From: Echria macrotheca | Taxonomy: Eukaryota; Ascomycota; Sordariomycetes; Sordariales; Schizotheciaceae | Direction: 5' to 3' | Assembly (NCBI GenBank): GCA_030411725.1 | Contig: MU839828.1 | Span: 1,364,001 to 1,428,000 of the forward strand | DNA: 64,000 nt | In this document: positions 23,207 to 34,068 of the stretch, in pieces | Numbering within the stretch: the first letter of the stretch is position 1 | How the letters are laid out: every line of letters starts with the position of its first letter | Position numbers and translations under genes: made by a program | The notes under the pieces: model-generated | What the model was told of the DNA's origin: nothing | What the model saw: the letters and a program-made list of their open reading frames with translations, nothing else | The model's database searches: none

Positions 23207-26200
23207 TCAGTCATCCTCGTCAGAGAAGACCTGTCATCAGAGTTAGCAACGTAGACATGCAATGTGTCATGATAAAAACGTACCTCCTCGCCACGCTTCC
23301 GGCGAGCCATGCGCTCCTTCTTCTTCTTCCGCGCCTCCGAGCTGGTGAGCTTGGCCTTCTTCTTGGTCGAAACTATCTTGTTACCCATGGCGTCGAACTT
23401 CTCCTCCTCGTCGTCATCGTCCTGCTTGAGGCGGGGACCGCTGCCCTGGCCCTGCACCCAGTTGTGGCCAGACGGCGTCATCTTGCCGTCCATGACAGCC
23501 CAGACCTCCTCAGTGAGATCCTTGGTGAACTCGGCGCTGTGAGTGATGATGATGACACCACCCTCAAACTTCTTGAGCGCCTTGGACAGGGCACCAAGAG
23601 AGTCACGATCAAGGTAGTTGGTGGGCTCATCAAGGACGATCAGATGAGGGCGCTGCCACGAGCAAGCGGCCAGGACAACCTTGACACGCTGACCACCCGA
23701 CAGACCACGCATGCGCGAGTGCGAAACCAGCTCGGCATCGAGGCCGAAGTTGGCGCAGTGAGACTCGATCTCCTTGCGGACGAGCGGACGGAACTGGCCG
23801 GAAGCCAGAGCCTCCTTCATATCCACCTCAGCAACCATCTTCTGATGGGAAGCGAGGAGCTCGTTGCGCGGCAACCAAGCGTTGTCGGCCGTCATCATGG
23901 GCACCCATCTCTCGTTCTTCATGCCAATATTCTCGCCGAGAGCGAACGAGCACTCGTACTCGTAGCTGTTCTTGAACTTGCGGCGACCGTGGATGCCGAT
24001 GACGCGGCGCTGGCTGCCCTCAACCCGGAAGACCTTGTCCATAGCCTTCTCATCGGCCTCGGTGATGATCTTGTTGGCCCGGTCCATCGTCTCGCGATCC
24101 TCACCCGTCTGGAAACGCCACTGGATGTACTCGGAAGGCGTCTTGTCCAGATGGTTATCGATGTGGGCGAAGGCATGCTGCTTGATGTAGGCGATGCGGA
24201 TGTTCTCGTGCTGGTAGATCTCGCCGGCCGTGGGGATCAGCTCACCGGTGAGCACGTTGATGAGCGTGGACTTGCCGGCACCATTGGGACCGATGACAGC
24301 AATACGCGAACCGAGCGAGCACTGGAAGGAGATGTCCGTGATTTGCGGCTTGGCAGTGCCGGGGTACTGGAAGCTCATTTTGCTGGCGCGCAGGATGGCC
24401 TTGGCCTTGGTCTTGACACCCTCGAGGAAACCGGGCTCGGGGAAGGAGAACTCCATCTCCGAGGCGCCGAGCTCGTAGTAAGACTTGGCCGAAGGAACAC
24501 GCTTCACGAACTCCTTGAGGTTGCCCCTGTAGCGCTTGAGCTTGAAGCGCTCATAGTGGACAATATGCTGGCACACATTGTCGAGGAAGGTGCTGTCATG
24601 GGAGACGATGATCGAAGTGCAGGGCGAGTTGGTGAGGTAATCCTCGAGCCACTTCACGTTCTTCACGTCGAGATGGTTGGTAGGCTCGTCGAGGAGAAGA
24701 ATGTCAGGCGCTTCGAAGACGGCACGGCAAAGGGCGAGCTTCATCTTCCAACCACCGGACAGGGCAGTGATCTCACCCTCAATCATCTGGTCGGTGAAGC
24801 CGAACTCGGTCAGCTGCTTCTTGACGTCAGCCTCGGTGGTGGTGACACCAGCCTCGGCGAGCTTCTTCATGGTCCAGGCGATGGTCGTCATCTCGGTATC
24901 GGCAGAGTCCAGGTCGTGCTCGACGAAGACGGTCTTGACCTCGCTCTGCTTGGGGAAGCCCTCAACCTGCTCGTTGTTGATGGCGCGCATGAGCGTCGAC
25001 TTTCCGGAACCGTTGGGGCCGCACAGGCCGTAGCGCTGGCCACGCTTGAGACGCAGGCTGGTCTGGTTGAGCAGGATCTTGGCACCGTAGGCGAGCGAGA
25101 AGGTGCAGTTGCAGAGGTCCTCGCCCTCCTCCTCATCCGGCTCAACCTCCTCGTCCTCCTCGATACCGGGGGATGCCTTCTTGCGGAGAGTGTCGACGAC
25201 GCTCTGCGCCTCGGCGTCGCCCACGACAACCGTGACATAAGGCTTGACGGCCTCGGCCCAGGTCGACGACTCCGTCTCCTTCTCATCGACGAGCTGGCCA
25301 GCAACGGCCGAGATGTACTCGAGGACGGGTCCGAACTTCTCGACGGCAGCCTTGTGCTTGGGGGTGAGGATCTCCTTGAGGTGGCCGAGGACCGTGGCGA
25401 TATCGCCGTAGTTCTTGACCTCGGGGATCTTGCCGTCCACGACGTTGCCGACACGGGTGAGCGTGTCGAGAGCCTGCTTGGTCTTCTCACGCGCCTCGGG
25501 ATCAGCCAGGTTCTCGAAGTTCTTCTGGAGAGCGGGCATCATCTTCGGCAAGAAAGGAGCGACGATGTTCGGGTCGTCGACGAGCTTGCACATATTGTCG
25601 ACAATGACAGCCGACTTGCGCTTGATGGCGGTGTCGCGCTCAGCGAGACCACGATCCAGAAGAGGAACCATGAGAGCAAGCGTAGGCTCCTGGACCTCGG
25701 TGACGAAAGTCGTGGCACCGAGCAAGTGCACCGTCTCGGGCACGTTCTCCGGCTTGGCGATACACTTGATCACTTCAGGGATGAAGCGCTCAATATCCTT
25801 GTTGACGATCAACTGGCAGACTTTCTCCATGGTCTTGTAGGCACGGTCCTTGACCTCCTTCTTGGTGTCCCACATGGCCTCCGAGATGACGGGAATCAGG
25901 GATGGGACCAGCCAGGAAGTCTGGGCGGGCGCGGTGCGGACGAGCGTGTCGATGAAGTCGAGCACCGTCATCTTCTCGGGCCACTTCTGGGCATTGCGCA
26001 GCGAGTCGACGAGCGCCGGGAGGGTAGCCTTAACGGCATTGGGGTTGACAGCCTCGGCGATGGCGAGGGCAGCGGCAATGGCGGCATTCTTGACGGCGGT
26101 AATCTTGTCGCCGGCACCAGCCAGGACGTTGGGGAGGAGGGCGACAAGGTACGGCTCGACGTGTGCAGACACCTCGGAGTGCTGGGCGATGGCCTGGATG

Positions 26201-26660
26201 GCGTTCAGCGCCTTCTCGCGGACCGCGGCGTCCTTCTTGTTGGCCAACTGCTTCTTGAGGGCCTCGACGGTTCTGCATTGGGATTCACATGTCAGCCCCA
26301 AATTCTCCAAATTTTTTCCTCGGTGCCTGAAAATGTGCGACGAGAAAATTTTTTTCCAGGCGATCGGTCCCTGCAGCACATGCCGGCGGCTGATTCGTGT
26401 AATTCCGAGCCGCCCGGTCTGGCTGCGCAGGGTCGCTTCGAATGTGGCGGATGCAACGGATGTCGAGAGGCACAGAAAGAAAGAAAAAATATTTACCTGG
26501 TAGGAGTATCAAGGTCCTCGATGCGACCGTTGATGAAAGAGGCGATGGCGGCCGAAGCCTCCTTGATGGCATCCGCCTCCTTGGAGATGGTGAGCTTCTG
26601 CATAAGCTCGTCCAGGACCTTGACGCTCTTGGCGTTCTCGGCCGACGTTTGGGAAGGCAT
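23207..26660 (-). CDS. TEF3: Translation elongation factor 3 (eEF3)
   Basis: Model: complement(join(23207..23230,23284..26272,26497..26660)), 1058 residues, close to the ~1045-1055 usual for eEF3. This ribosome-dependent ATPase of fungi releases deacyl-tRNA from the E site in each elongation cycle. Domains in order: N-terminal HEAT repeats (about 1-320), four-helix bundle, and ABC1 with GPNGSGKST (about 470), LSGGWKMKL and LLLDEPTNHLD (about 580). ABC2 follows with GPNGAGKST (about 720), a chromodomain-like insert around EYIQWRFQTGED, LSGGQRVKV and VLDEPTNYLD (about 930). A basic Lys/Arg tail ends in EEVFSDEDD. The first intron (224 bp) is far longer than the others in this window, as often seen in highly expressed fungal genes. 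The last exon encodes only seven residues. Confidence 0.96.
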
Positions 26661-29600
26661 TATGAGTCTGGGTATTGGTGATGCTCGTAAAACCGAATAT
26701 CTATGGTCGAGATCGCGAACCGGGAGTCTATCGGGTATCGTGCCCAACGAGCCCGTAGAGATTTCGATGGAGGGGTCGAAATTTCTACTCTATGCTGGCC
26801 CTTCTATTGAAGAAGTCGCAACAAGAAAGTAAAGACTGAGTGGAGAGCGTCCCGAAAGAGGGAACAAACAGTCAAAAATGAAGGAAAACGGAGGAGGAAG
26901 CCTGAGGGAAGTGGGAGGGAGAGAGTTGGCGGTGGGAGAGGGCGATGATATTTATTAGGGATTGCGCGCACATAGCCTCTGAGAAAAAAGTTGGTGGGGT
27001 ACCCACTTCGCAGCGCTGTGGGAAGGAGGGGGCGCTCGAGGCTAGTCCGAAAACTTTTTTTTACTCCGGCCTAGGGCAACCGGGTTTCATCTCAACTTAT
27101 TTTCCAGCAAGTCCCTCCCTAGGCTGGAGCCCTGGCTCGCCTTCGCATCCAGAATGCAGCTGCGGCTTTGGGGCGACTTGTCCGTCTCTCTCCTTTTTGC
27201 CCCTCACTTCATTGGCCTGTTGCCAGCCGCTGCCGACCCAGTAATCCCTGCTTATCCTCTGCAGATCCCTGCTTATCGCTTTATCAGCGCCGCGCTAGGC
27301 TTTCTTTGGCTGTTCAGGAGGGCGGTGAAGGTTCCGAGAGGGAGGCATTATGCAAAAAAATTTCCAAAATTCACATCCCGCCCGTCCTTTTTTGTTGAGA
27401 AAGCCGGCCACTCGCCAACTATTGCTTTGCCACGTTTGCTAGAGAGTTGGTTTCAAAGCGACCGAGCGCTGGAGATTCTTTGTCAAGCCGTGGCAAGTGA
27501 ATAAAGTGCCCCACTGAAAGACAACTTGCCGCTTTCAGTGGATCGCGGGGCAAAGGGACCAGATAGACCTGCCGAAGGTGTCCTCGCCGTGGGAAACGAG
27601 CGCCCCAGGTGTCAAGTTTGCCTCCTGCCTTGACCCGAATCATGGTTACTCGTGTGTCTTGCTTTCACCGTCCAAAGTTTTACGGACTGTACGACGTGGC
27701 TCCTCGATAAGGCCAAAGAATGTGGTCGTTGTCAAGGAGGGGGATAAGCCCTATCGGATAGGAGGAGGGGTGGTGCCAAGCGCCCCATCGAATTTGAGGT
27801 GAGACAGCAGTGTCAAGCCGCGACTGCAATGTCAGCCAGCCAGGCGACCTGGGCCCGAGGCGCTGCGCTGCTTCGCCACCCCGATTTCCAGCACACGTCC
27901 CGTCCTCCCGGCGGGTTGCTGCCGTCAGATAGACAGGCGCGAGTCTGGATCTTACTGGCTACTTAATGTACTGTGTGTATTTTCGCTGTGGCATCCTCGG
28001 GTTGGCCGGGTGCCGACACTTTTTCGGCCCCTGTTCAGCAACCGTGGTCGTTGCCGGGGGTTCCTTAGCTCGAGCCGGCTGCACGACATCGCGAGCCCAA
28101 GGTCCCCGGACCATCGAGCCCCGCCTTCACCCCACGTCGATGAAGTGTAACTTATCCAAACCCGGATCCCAATGACTTGGACACGTGTGGCAGATGATTA
28201 CTCTAGAGCGATAGGGCGGTGATACCATGTGAGGCGCCGTTTAATCTTGGACAGAGATGGAGGTCTTGTAATTTCGATGCCTTGGGCTGACATCGGCATG
28301 CGCCTCGTCCAGGGTTCCCCGGATACGATAAGATAGCGATAACGACGGGGGGTGAGACCTGAAAGTTTTCATCGAGTGTCATGGAAGGGGACATTGATCT
28401 GCACTGAGGCGGACGAGCTGCTTGGTCTAGGAATCTACATCGGCTGCTTCGAACTTGGCCACTGTAGCACCCAAAACCGGCATGAGTCTTGACGGTTGAC
28501 TCTCGGTAACTCTCGGTTGAAGGCCTGATGTTTCGACTAAATGAGGCTTGCTAATGTCTCGACTAAACAAACCCAAGTATTCCGCATCCTATAATCACAT
28601 GTTGATTAGACAGCTTGGGCCACTATGCGAGTTCCTAAGCATGGCCGATATGTGCTTCGATGCGCCGGTTTCTCGTATCTCTCTGGTGGTGCATATTCTT
28701 CCCCCGGCGCCGCCCTTGCCCGGTGACTCGAAGCCGGACAGGCAAGGGCAAATCGAGAGAACAGTCACCGCTGGAAAGAGAAAAATTTAGAAAGACCGGT
28801 CTGGCCAAGTTTACTAAATGGAAACCTCAGGATGGCACTAGATCTTCATCCGTCGGATTTTAATAGATGCCGGCATGACAGATCGCAGATACGGTTTCTG
28901 ATGGAAGGAACTAGCACTCCAACCATTGCATACAGAAAGCGTCCCATATGCACAATTCCAGATCTACCTTATCTTCCCTGGGATCCAACCTTGGCCACTT
29001 CCACTGCTGGGTAAAAAGGAACCGGAACATTCATCGTGGCGAACCCGGCACTGCGGCTCTGGCGACGTGCATGCACAGATCCATGGATCGCATTTGGAGA
29101 TTGCCACATGCAAAAAGATCCCCTGGAGAGAACTTCACGTTCACCCCAACTCTCAGATCACACACAGATCTCCTAAATAGAAAAGTGCAAAGACCGCGGT
29201 AAATGTTATTTGTCTGAAGCCGTCAGAAGCCGAAGGCTTCCACCCCTTAAGGGGGGTAAGCGGTCTCTCTTCAAAGTACTTATAGCACACGAGCGCCTAC
29301 TATCTACCTGGTAATCATCGGTGCGCATGCGCTCCGACCACGGTAAATAATTAAATTCTACAAATCTCTCGAGACAAATTTTGAACAGAGAAAGAGACGT
29401 TCAAAAGTTCAGGAACGATATTCCTCTCGGTCGAGGCATTTTCTTGTAACTAGATCAGGGGCGTGAAGCAGCTTTTGGAAACCCGAGGTGGGAGCAGCAA
29501 TCAACCACCCATGACGTCAGGGGAAAAGCGACGTCACGATTTCGACTTTTCGACTTACACAGGGGATACCATCAGCTGATACTTTTTCGAGATATATATT

Positions 29601-29771
29601 AACGTTTTCGAGTTGCAAACTCTGTGATGGTTTCCTCCAAAGTGATTCATTCGTCTTAACTGTGGAATAAAACCGTTCAAAACACCTTACAATACCAATC
29701 CAACCACTCACTCAACTCACTGACTCAACTCACCGTTTTATACATCGCCCATTTGCCGGTCAAACAAAAAA
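26661..29771. promoter_or_regulatory. Long divergent region upstream of eEF3 and Hmp1-like gene
   Basis: This 3.1-kb segment lies between divergent starts at 26660 (-) and 29772 (+). The first ~400 bp should hold the eEF3 promoter and leader, with purine-rich tracts at 26825-26940. A poly-T run lies near 27054-27061. A dispersed hairpin repeat is at 29203-29311. I see no convincing gene elsewhere; frames of 60-115 codons lack motifs. Confidence 0.5.
29203..29311. repeat. Dispersed hairpin repeat, copy 1
   Basis: Shares about 100 bp of alignable sequence with 53070-53201. Shared blocks are AAGCCGAAGGCTTCC, CACCCCTTA, GGGGTAAG, a GGTC.CTCT block and TATAGCACACGAG, in the same order and orientation. 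Two palindromes are conserved: GAAGCC-GAA-GGCTTC and CCCCTTA/AGGGG. Probably a short non-autonomous element or a transposon-end remnant. Confidence 0.7.
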
Positions 29772-30260
29772 ATGTCGAGCCAGAACAACAACAACACAAA
29801 CACCAACAACATCCCCCAGGACCAACCAGGTCTTGTCGCTGGACATGCCGAGTACATCAAGGGCGCAGCTGAGGTATGTCTACCCATCTCCCACAAATCC
29901 CCTTCCCCCCTCCCCTTTCCCCCTTTCCACCACCACCACCACCACCATTCCCACCTCCCACTTCCCCACCACCAACACACCAACAACCACCCCCATCATC
30001 CAAAAAATACATAAACAAAATAAAATACTAACAACCTCCGAAAAAAAAAGGCAGCAATAGGCCAACTAACCTCCTCCCACGCCTGGACAACCTCAGGCGA
30101 GCAGGACAAGGCGCACGCGAAAGCGTCTCTGCGCGCCGCCACCGAGAGTCGCGACCCGTTCGCGAGCGGGTACGGCAAGGTCGAGGAGATGGCTGGGAAG
30201 GTGACTGGTTGCGAGGGGATGCGGAACGAGGGTGCTGCGTCTGCTGTTAAGAAGGAATAG
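29772..30260 (+). CDS. CsbD/Hmp1-like small protein (cruciform DNA-binding type)
   Basis: Model: join(29772..29873,30051..30260), 103 residues. The 177-bp intron has donor GTATGT, a perfect TACTAAC branch and acceptor AAG, and includes a (CCA)n run near 29929-29948. The N-terminus is Asn/Gln-rich (MSSQNNNNTNTNN). It is followed by GLVAGHAEYIKGAAEAAIG, TSSHAWTTSGEQDKAHAK and GYGKVEEMAGKVTGCEGM, the pattern of fungal 'mismatched base pair and cruciform DNA recognition' proteins and CsbD-like stress proteins. No signal peptide. The biochemical role in the cell is not settled for the family. Divergent from eEF3 across a long intergenic region. Confidence 0.8.
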
Positions 30261-30841
30261 TTTATTTATTTTATTTATTTATTTTGGTATTAAATTTTCT
30301 CCTGGTGGTGTTTTGGTGTTTGGTGTATATTCTATGCTGTGGTGTTGTGGTTGTAATTGGTCAATCTTCTTTTCTTGTCATGATCGAAAGAAAATCTGAT
30401 TTTCTGACGCCAGTTGAAGCACAAGAAAATTGTCAGAGCAGAGAGGGAGGGAAGGTATTTGACATTTCCCTGGTGGTGTTGGGTGTATATGGTGTGAAGG
30501 TGTTGTGGCTGTGTTTTTTGTAACGGGTGATGATACATGTTGAAGCACAATCTTCTTACGTTTCATACCCTTCCCAAAAAATATGTTTTCTGACGCTAGT
30601 TGAAGCACAAGAAAGTGTCAGGACAGAGAGGGAAGGTGTATTTGACATTATCACTACGATACTAAGTGTAGGTACTTTTTACGAAACTAGAACAAGAGAA
30701 AAAAAGAATAGGAGTCAACCAGTCTGGGATGAGAAAAGAAAGCGTGTAAAAAGAGAGACAGACAACCACCCTTCATCAACCCCAACCCCCAACCCCATCC
30801 CCATCGTCAACCATCAGCGTCATGGCCAACTCTACCTCCCA
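30261..30841. other. Intergenic between convergent genes
   Basis: Starts with a TTTA-rich 3' flank (30258-30285). Positions ~30397-30460 and ~30580-30640 share an imperfect direct repeat (a TTTTCTGACGC..GTTGAAGCACAAGAAA core, then CAGAG.GAGGGA), about 190 bp apart. A third partial copy, TGTTGAAGCACAATCTT, is at about 30538. No gene recognised. Confidence 0.5.
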
Positions 30842-32365
30842 TCAGTAGTACACCGGATTCTCCGGATCCGTCAGATCATAAATGACAGTCGAATGCGGCC
30901 GCGCGCCTCCCCTGCTCCTGGTAAAAATAGCCTCAAAGTCGATGGTGCGGTTGAAGCTGAGACTCCCATCCTCCAAAATATCAATCCAGTGCCCCTTGTA
31001 GTCGCCGGGCGTGTTGAGCACCGAGATGTCGCCCGCCTGCACAAAGTAGCCGGTAACCAACAAGTTCTTTTTATCGGGCGAGATCTTGACATAGTGCGGT
31101 CCGATGATGGGCTGCGTCGCGTCCGGGTCGTCGAGCCGCTTGACGTTGTTCAGGTCAGAAATGTCCAGCGCGGCGACGTGGTTGCCCAGCGTGAGCGTGA
31201 AGTACGCGAGCTTGCCGTCGGCCGAGATGTCGCTGTAGATGGCGAGCGAGTTCTTGGCCTTGTCGCCGAGATCATAGAGCAGCTCGGCCACGCCCTGGGT
31301 GCCGTCGGGTTGCGTCCGGAACGGGTAGATGATCCACACCTGGCCCGGGCCGACGGCGGTCGCGAGCGCGGCCGACTCGGGGTTGCCGGGGATGAACTTG
31401 ACGTCCTGGATGCCGGCGCCGTCGGGGATGTGGATGGTCGACAGGATGCGCTTGGTGTTGATGTTCCACAGCCGGAGCGTCGACGCCTTCTGGATGCCGA
31501 GCGTGGGCTTGAGGATGGTGTAGGGCACCACAAAGTCGGACGTCAGCGCGACGCCCTTGTCAAAGTCGATGGTGAGACCGTGCGGCGAGAACTGCTCGCC
31601 GAGGATGTTGAGCGTGCTCTCGACGTCCTCGGGCCACTCGTGGATGATGTTGCCGGCCGCGTCCGTCTCGACCAGGCGGCCCGGGGCGGTGCCGGCGGCC
31701 GAGCCCATGTACGTGATAAAAAAGCCGCCGTCGGGCTTGGCGCGGATCTCGTCGACAATGGACGAGAGCACGCCGCGGTTGGAGTGGTCGAACTTGGGCC
31801 GGTACGGGTTGCTGACATCAAAGTAAAAGGCCGTGTCCTGCGTCTTGAGCAGCGACAGAAGCCCGCCGCCGATCAGCAGTTTGCCGTCGTGCGAGGGGCC
31901 CAGGTGGTGCGGCGAATTGCCGCTCGAGGGGACGTCGGTGATGTCGATGATGGTGCCGAAAGTGTCGTCGTCGAGACTGGTGGTGACGAGGAAGTCCTTG
32001 TGCTTGTTGTCGCCCGCGCCCGTCCAGAAGTAGCCGATCTTCTTGGGCCGGATGTTGGACGCCGTGAAGGGCTCGCTCTCGAGCGGCGGCGTCGGGACCT
32101 GCAGGATCGGAAGCGGCGGCGCATTGTCCGAGAGCGGCTCCGTCACGCCCGGGATCAGCGGGATCAGCGGCGGCAGGCTGAGGTCCAGCGGGCTGCGCTT
32201 CCTCACCGGGGGCGCGACGGCGCCGGGGATGAGCGGAGACAAGACCGGCAGGCTGACGTCCAGGGGAAGTTTGTTGGTGATGGCTGTGGTGCCCGTCGTG
32301 GGCATGGCGGTGGCCAGGTGGGAGACCAGATGGCCTAAGAGGGCAAAACCGAGAAGCGAGTGCAT
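30842..32365 (-). CDS. Secreted SBP56/methanethiol-oxidase-like propeller protein
   Basis: Single exon, 507 residues from the ATG at 32365; the frame runs further upstream but has no ATG. Residues 1-20 (MHSLLGFALLGHLVSHLATA) form a signal peptide. Residues 33-73 are a proline-rich prodomain with two similar blocks, PLDVSLPVLSPLIPG and PLDLSLPPLIPLIPG, separated by RKR (55-57), a Kex2-type site. The rest matches the selenium-binding protein 56 / methanethiol oxidase fold. Family-type histidine motifs are SPHHLGPSHDGK, FSPHGLTIDF, GPHYVKISPDKK and HSTVIYDL, the likely metal ligands of the beta-propeller. SELENBP1 proteins are cytosolic copper-dependent enzymes; a secreted form is less usual. 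Oxidation of thiols outside the cell is an inference. A 46-bp tandem duplication lies 120-200 bp upstream. Confidence 0.8.
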   Translation of the reverse strand: MHSLLGFALLGHLVSHLATAMPTTGTTAITNKLPLDVSLPVLSPLIPGAVAPPVRKRSPLDLSLPPLIPLIPGVTEPLSDNAPPLPILQVPTPPLESEPFTASNIRPKKIGYFWTGAGDNKHKDFLVTTSLDDDTFGTIIDITDVPSSGNSPHHLGPSHDGKLLIGGGLLSLLKTQDTAFYFDVSNPYRPKFDHSNRGVLSSIVDEIRAKPDGGFFITYMGSAAGTAPGRLVETDAAGNIIHEWPEDVESTLNILGEQFSPHGLTIDFDKGVALTSDFVVPYTILKPTLGIQKASTLRLWNINTKRILSTIHIPDGAGIQDVKFIPGNPESAALATAVGPGQVWIIYPFRTQPDGTQGVAELLYDLGDKAKNSLAIYSDISADGKLAYFTLTLGNHVAALDISDLNNVKRLDDPDATQPIIGPHYVKISPDKKNLLVTGYFVQAGDISVLNTPGDYKGHWIDILEDGSLSFNRTIDFEAIFTRSRGGARPHSTVIYDLTDPENPVYY

Positions 32366-33972
32366 TTTGTTGAAGTACAAATCAAAAGGAGTGGACGAGT
32401 CTGGTAGATCTCTGTTGAGTGTGGTGATGATGAGAAGATTTGAGTGAGTTTGAGCGCTTTCTCTTGTCTACTTATACATCTTCTCTCCCGATGGCAGCCC
32501 GCATGTTGCCTTGCTTGATCGTCACTTTGTCTCCTGATGGCAGCCCGCATGTTGCTGTCGTGCTTGATGAAGACGATGATACCATTTGGTCCGTTGTCGA
32601 TGCCATGGTGGGACTCCCCATGGTGCACGAGTTGAGGAAGTGAGTGAAGCCCCCACGGGAGAAGCAACTTACGGCGAGACTCTTGACGGAGCGGAGGTTG
32701 AACGTTGCTGAGACCTTTCCAGCCAGGGCAGAGATCACCGGTTTGGAGAGGCGGAGGATGATGCCATCGCCAACAGGGCCGATTACCAGAGAACGTGAGC
32801 GTGGCAGGGGTTTCTAGGTAGGCCATCCACCGGCCATCCGACATCCGAGAATCTGCATCCTGGGCCGCTCCTTATTTCTCCGTCCACAAGGCTAGTTCCG
32901 TCCTGCATCGGCATGTCTTCAGCTGGCATGGCCCTCATCGGAGGGGCCCGGCATCTTGTCGTCATCCTAGTTTCACTGAGAGCCACAGACTTACTCTACC
33001 TTACTACCTAGGACCTGAGGGTTAGAACATCCTAGCATCTGTAATATTTCTGGGGAAGATTCGTGATGCTGAATCCGCCTCAAGAGTAATGTGGCAACGC
33101 AGGAACTGAAATCATGATCGATACCGTCCCGAAGGACCATCCGTCGTCGTCTGAGCTTGGCGTTAGAAAACCTCGACTCCACCAGAACGTGCCTGTCGAT
33201 CAGTCCTTGGCAGCATCAGTTGTGCGGGCTGAAATGAGAATTACAAAAATTGGCCGAGATGGAGAGAAAGCACCAGGGGAAGATTGCCGTTGTTTCAGGT
33301 CCAGAAGACTCGGGATCGTGGGGATGCGGCTGGCCAAGCTGGCTTAAGGTCGATCGGCAAGCCCCCGATCGCGTTATCCTACCCCCGATCGTCGACTTGA
33401 CGCTGGAATATCTTTGCCCTTTTGGGATCAACTTTCTAGCTGTAGATGGACTCCATTTCTCCTGTCAGATGTGCGCTCTCCAACGCGTGTCGAGTTTTGT
33501 TCTCGTGACAGGAAAAAGGAAGTGTCGAATAGGTACGCGTCGGTAGTGTCTGGGACCTTGGGCTCAAGTCGTGCCTTGCCTGGGAGAAAATCCGTGCCAC
33601 CTAGGAAGACACCGGCCCTGGAAGAGACACCAGCCTGCACTGCACCGCACCGCTGATACTCCAATCGCGATAAAAACTTTGAGTATCCTGCAAATCATTT
33701 GCCTCGATCGTCCAGACAGTGAGCACCGCAGTTCCAGCGTGACCAAGTTCCAGTTTCTTCAGTCGAATTGGTGACGAACTCTCAAACTCTCAAACCACAC
33801 TCACACCAGAAAAGTGGAGTCCACCCACTAACAATTTCGACCACAACCAGCCGGCCCAGCCAAAAATTTTTTCCGAGTCCTTCCACACCAAGCATCCAGC
33901 CTTGTCCCTCCCGTTAATACAACTCAAAAGGAAACTCAAACCACATCAATTTAAAACACCAACAAAAAAAAC
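32366..33972. other. Upstream region of SBP56-like gene; no other gene seen
   Basis: The first few hundred bases are the SBP56-like gene's promoter and include the tandem duplication at 32484-32566. Positions 32800-33970 contain no recognisable gene. The tRNA-Lys gene begins the next segment. Confidence 0.5.
32484..32566. repeat. 46-bp imperfect tandem duplication
   Basis: Two adjacent copies of a unit starting TCTCC(C/T)GATGGCAGCCCG at 32484 and 32530, diverging toward their ends. The shared core is GATGGCAGCCCGCATGTTGC. It lies upstream of the SBP56-like gene and may duplicate a regulatory site. Confidence 0.8.
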
Positions 33973-34068
33973 CGCCCGCGACGAGACTCGAACTCGCAAC
34001 ATTCAGATGTCTCCACTTTAAATCGTGGTTTAAAAGTCTGACGCACTGACCAATTGTGCTACGTGGGC
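33973..34068 (-). tRNA. tRNA-Lys(UUU) with intron
   Basis: Reading the minus strand: acceptor 5' strand GCCCACG, D arm GCAC/GTGC, anticodon stem TCAGA/TCTGA, loop CTTTTA, then a ~22-nt intron after position 37 that contains TTTAAAG complementary to the anticodon. The T arm is GCGAG-TTCGAGT-CTCGT, acceptor 3' strand CGCGGGC, discriminator G. Anticodon UUU. The acceptor stem has one A-C mismatch (pair 5-68) and the T stem one G-T wobble. All other arms pair, so it is probably functional, though see the finding on its substitutions. Confidence 0.9.

Noticed and set aside
30527..32338. 603-codon plus-strand frame
   Set aside because: Antisense to the SBP56-like gene; Arg/Val/Asp-rich shadow composition.
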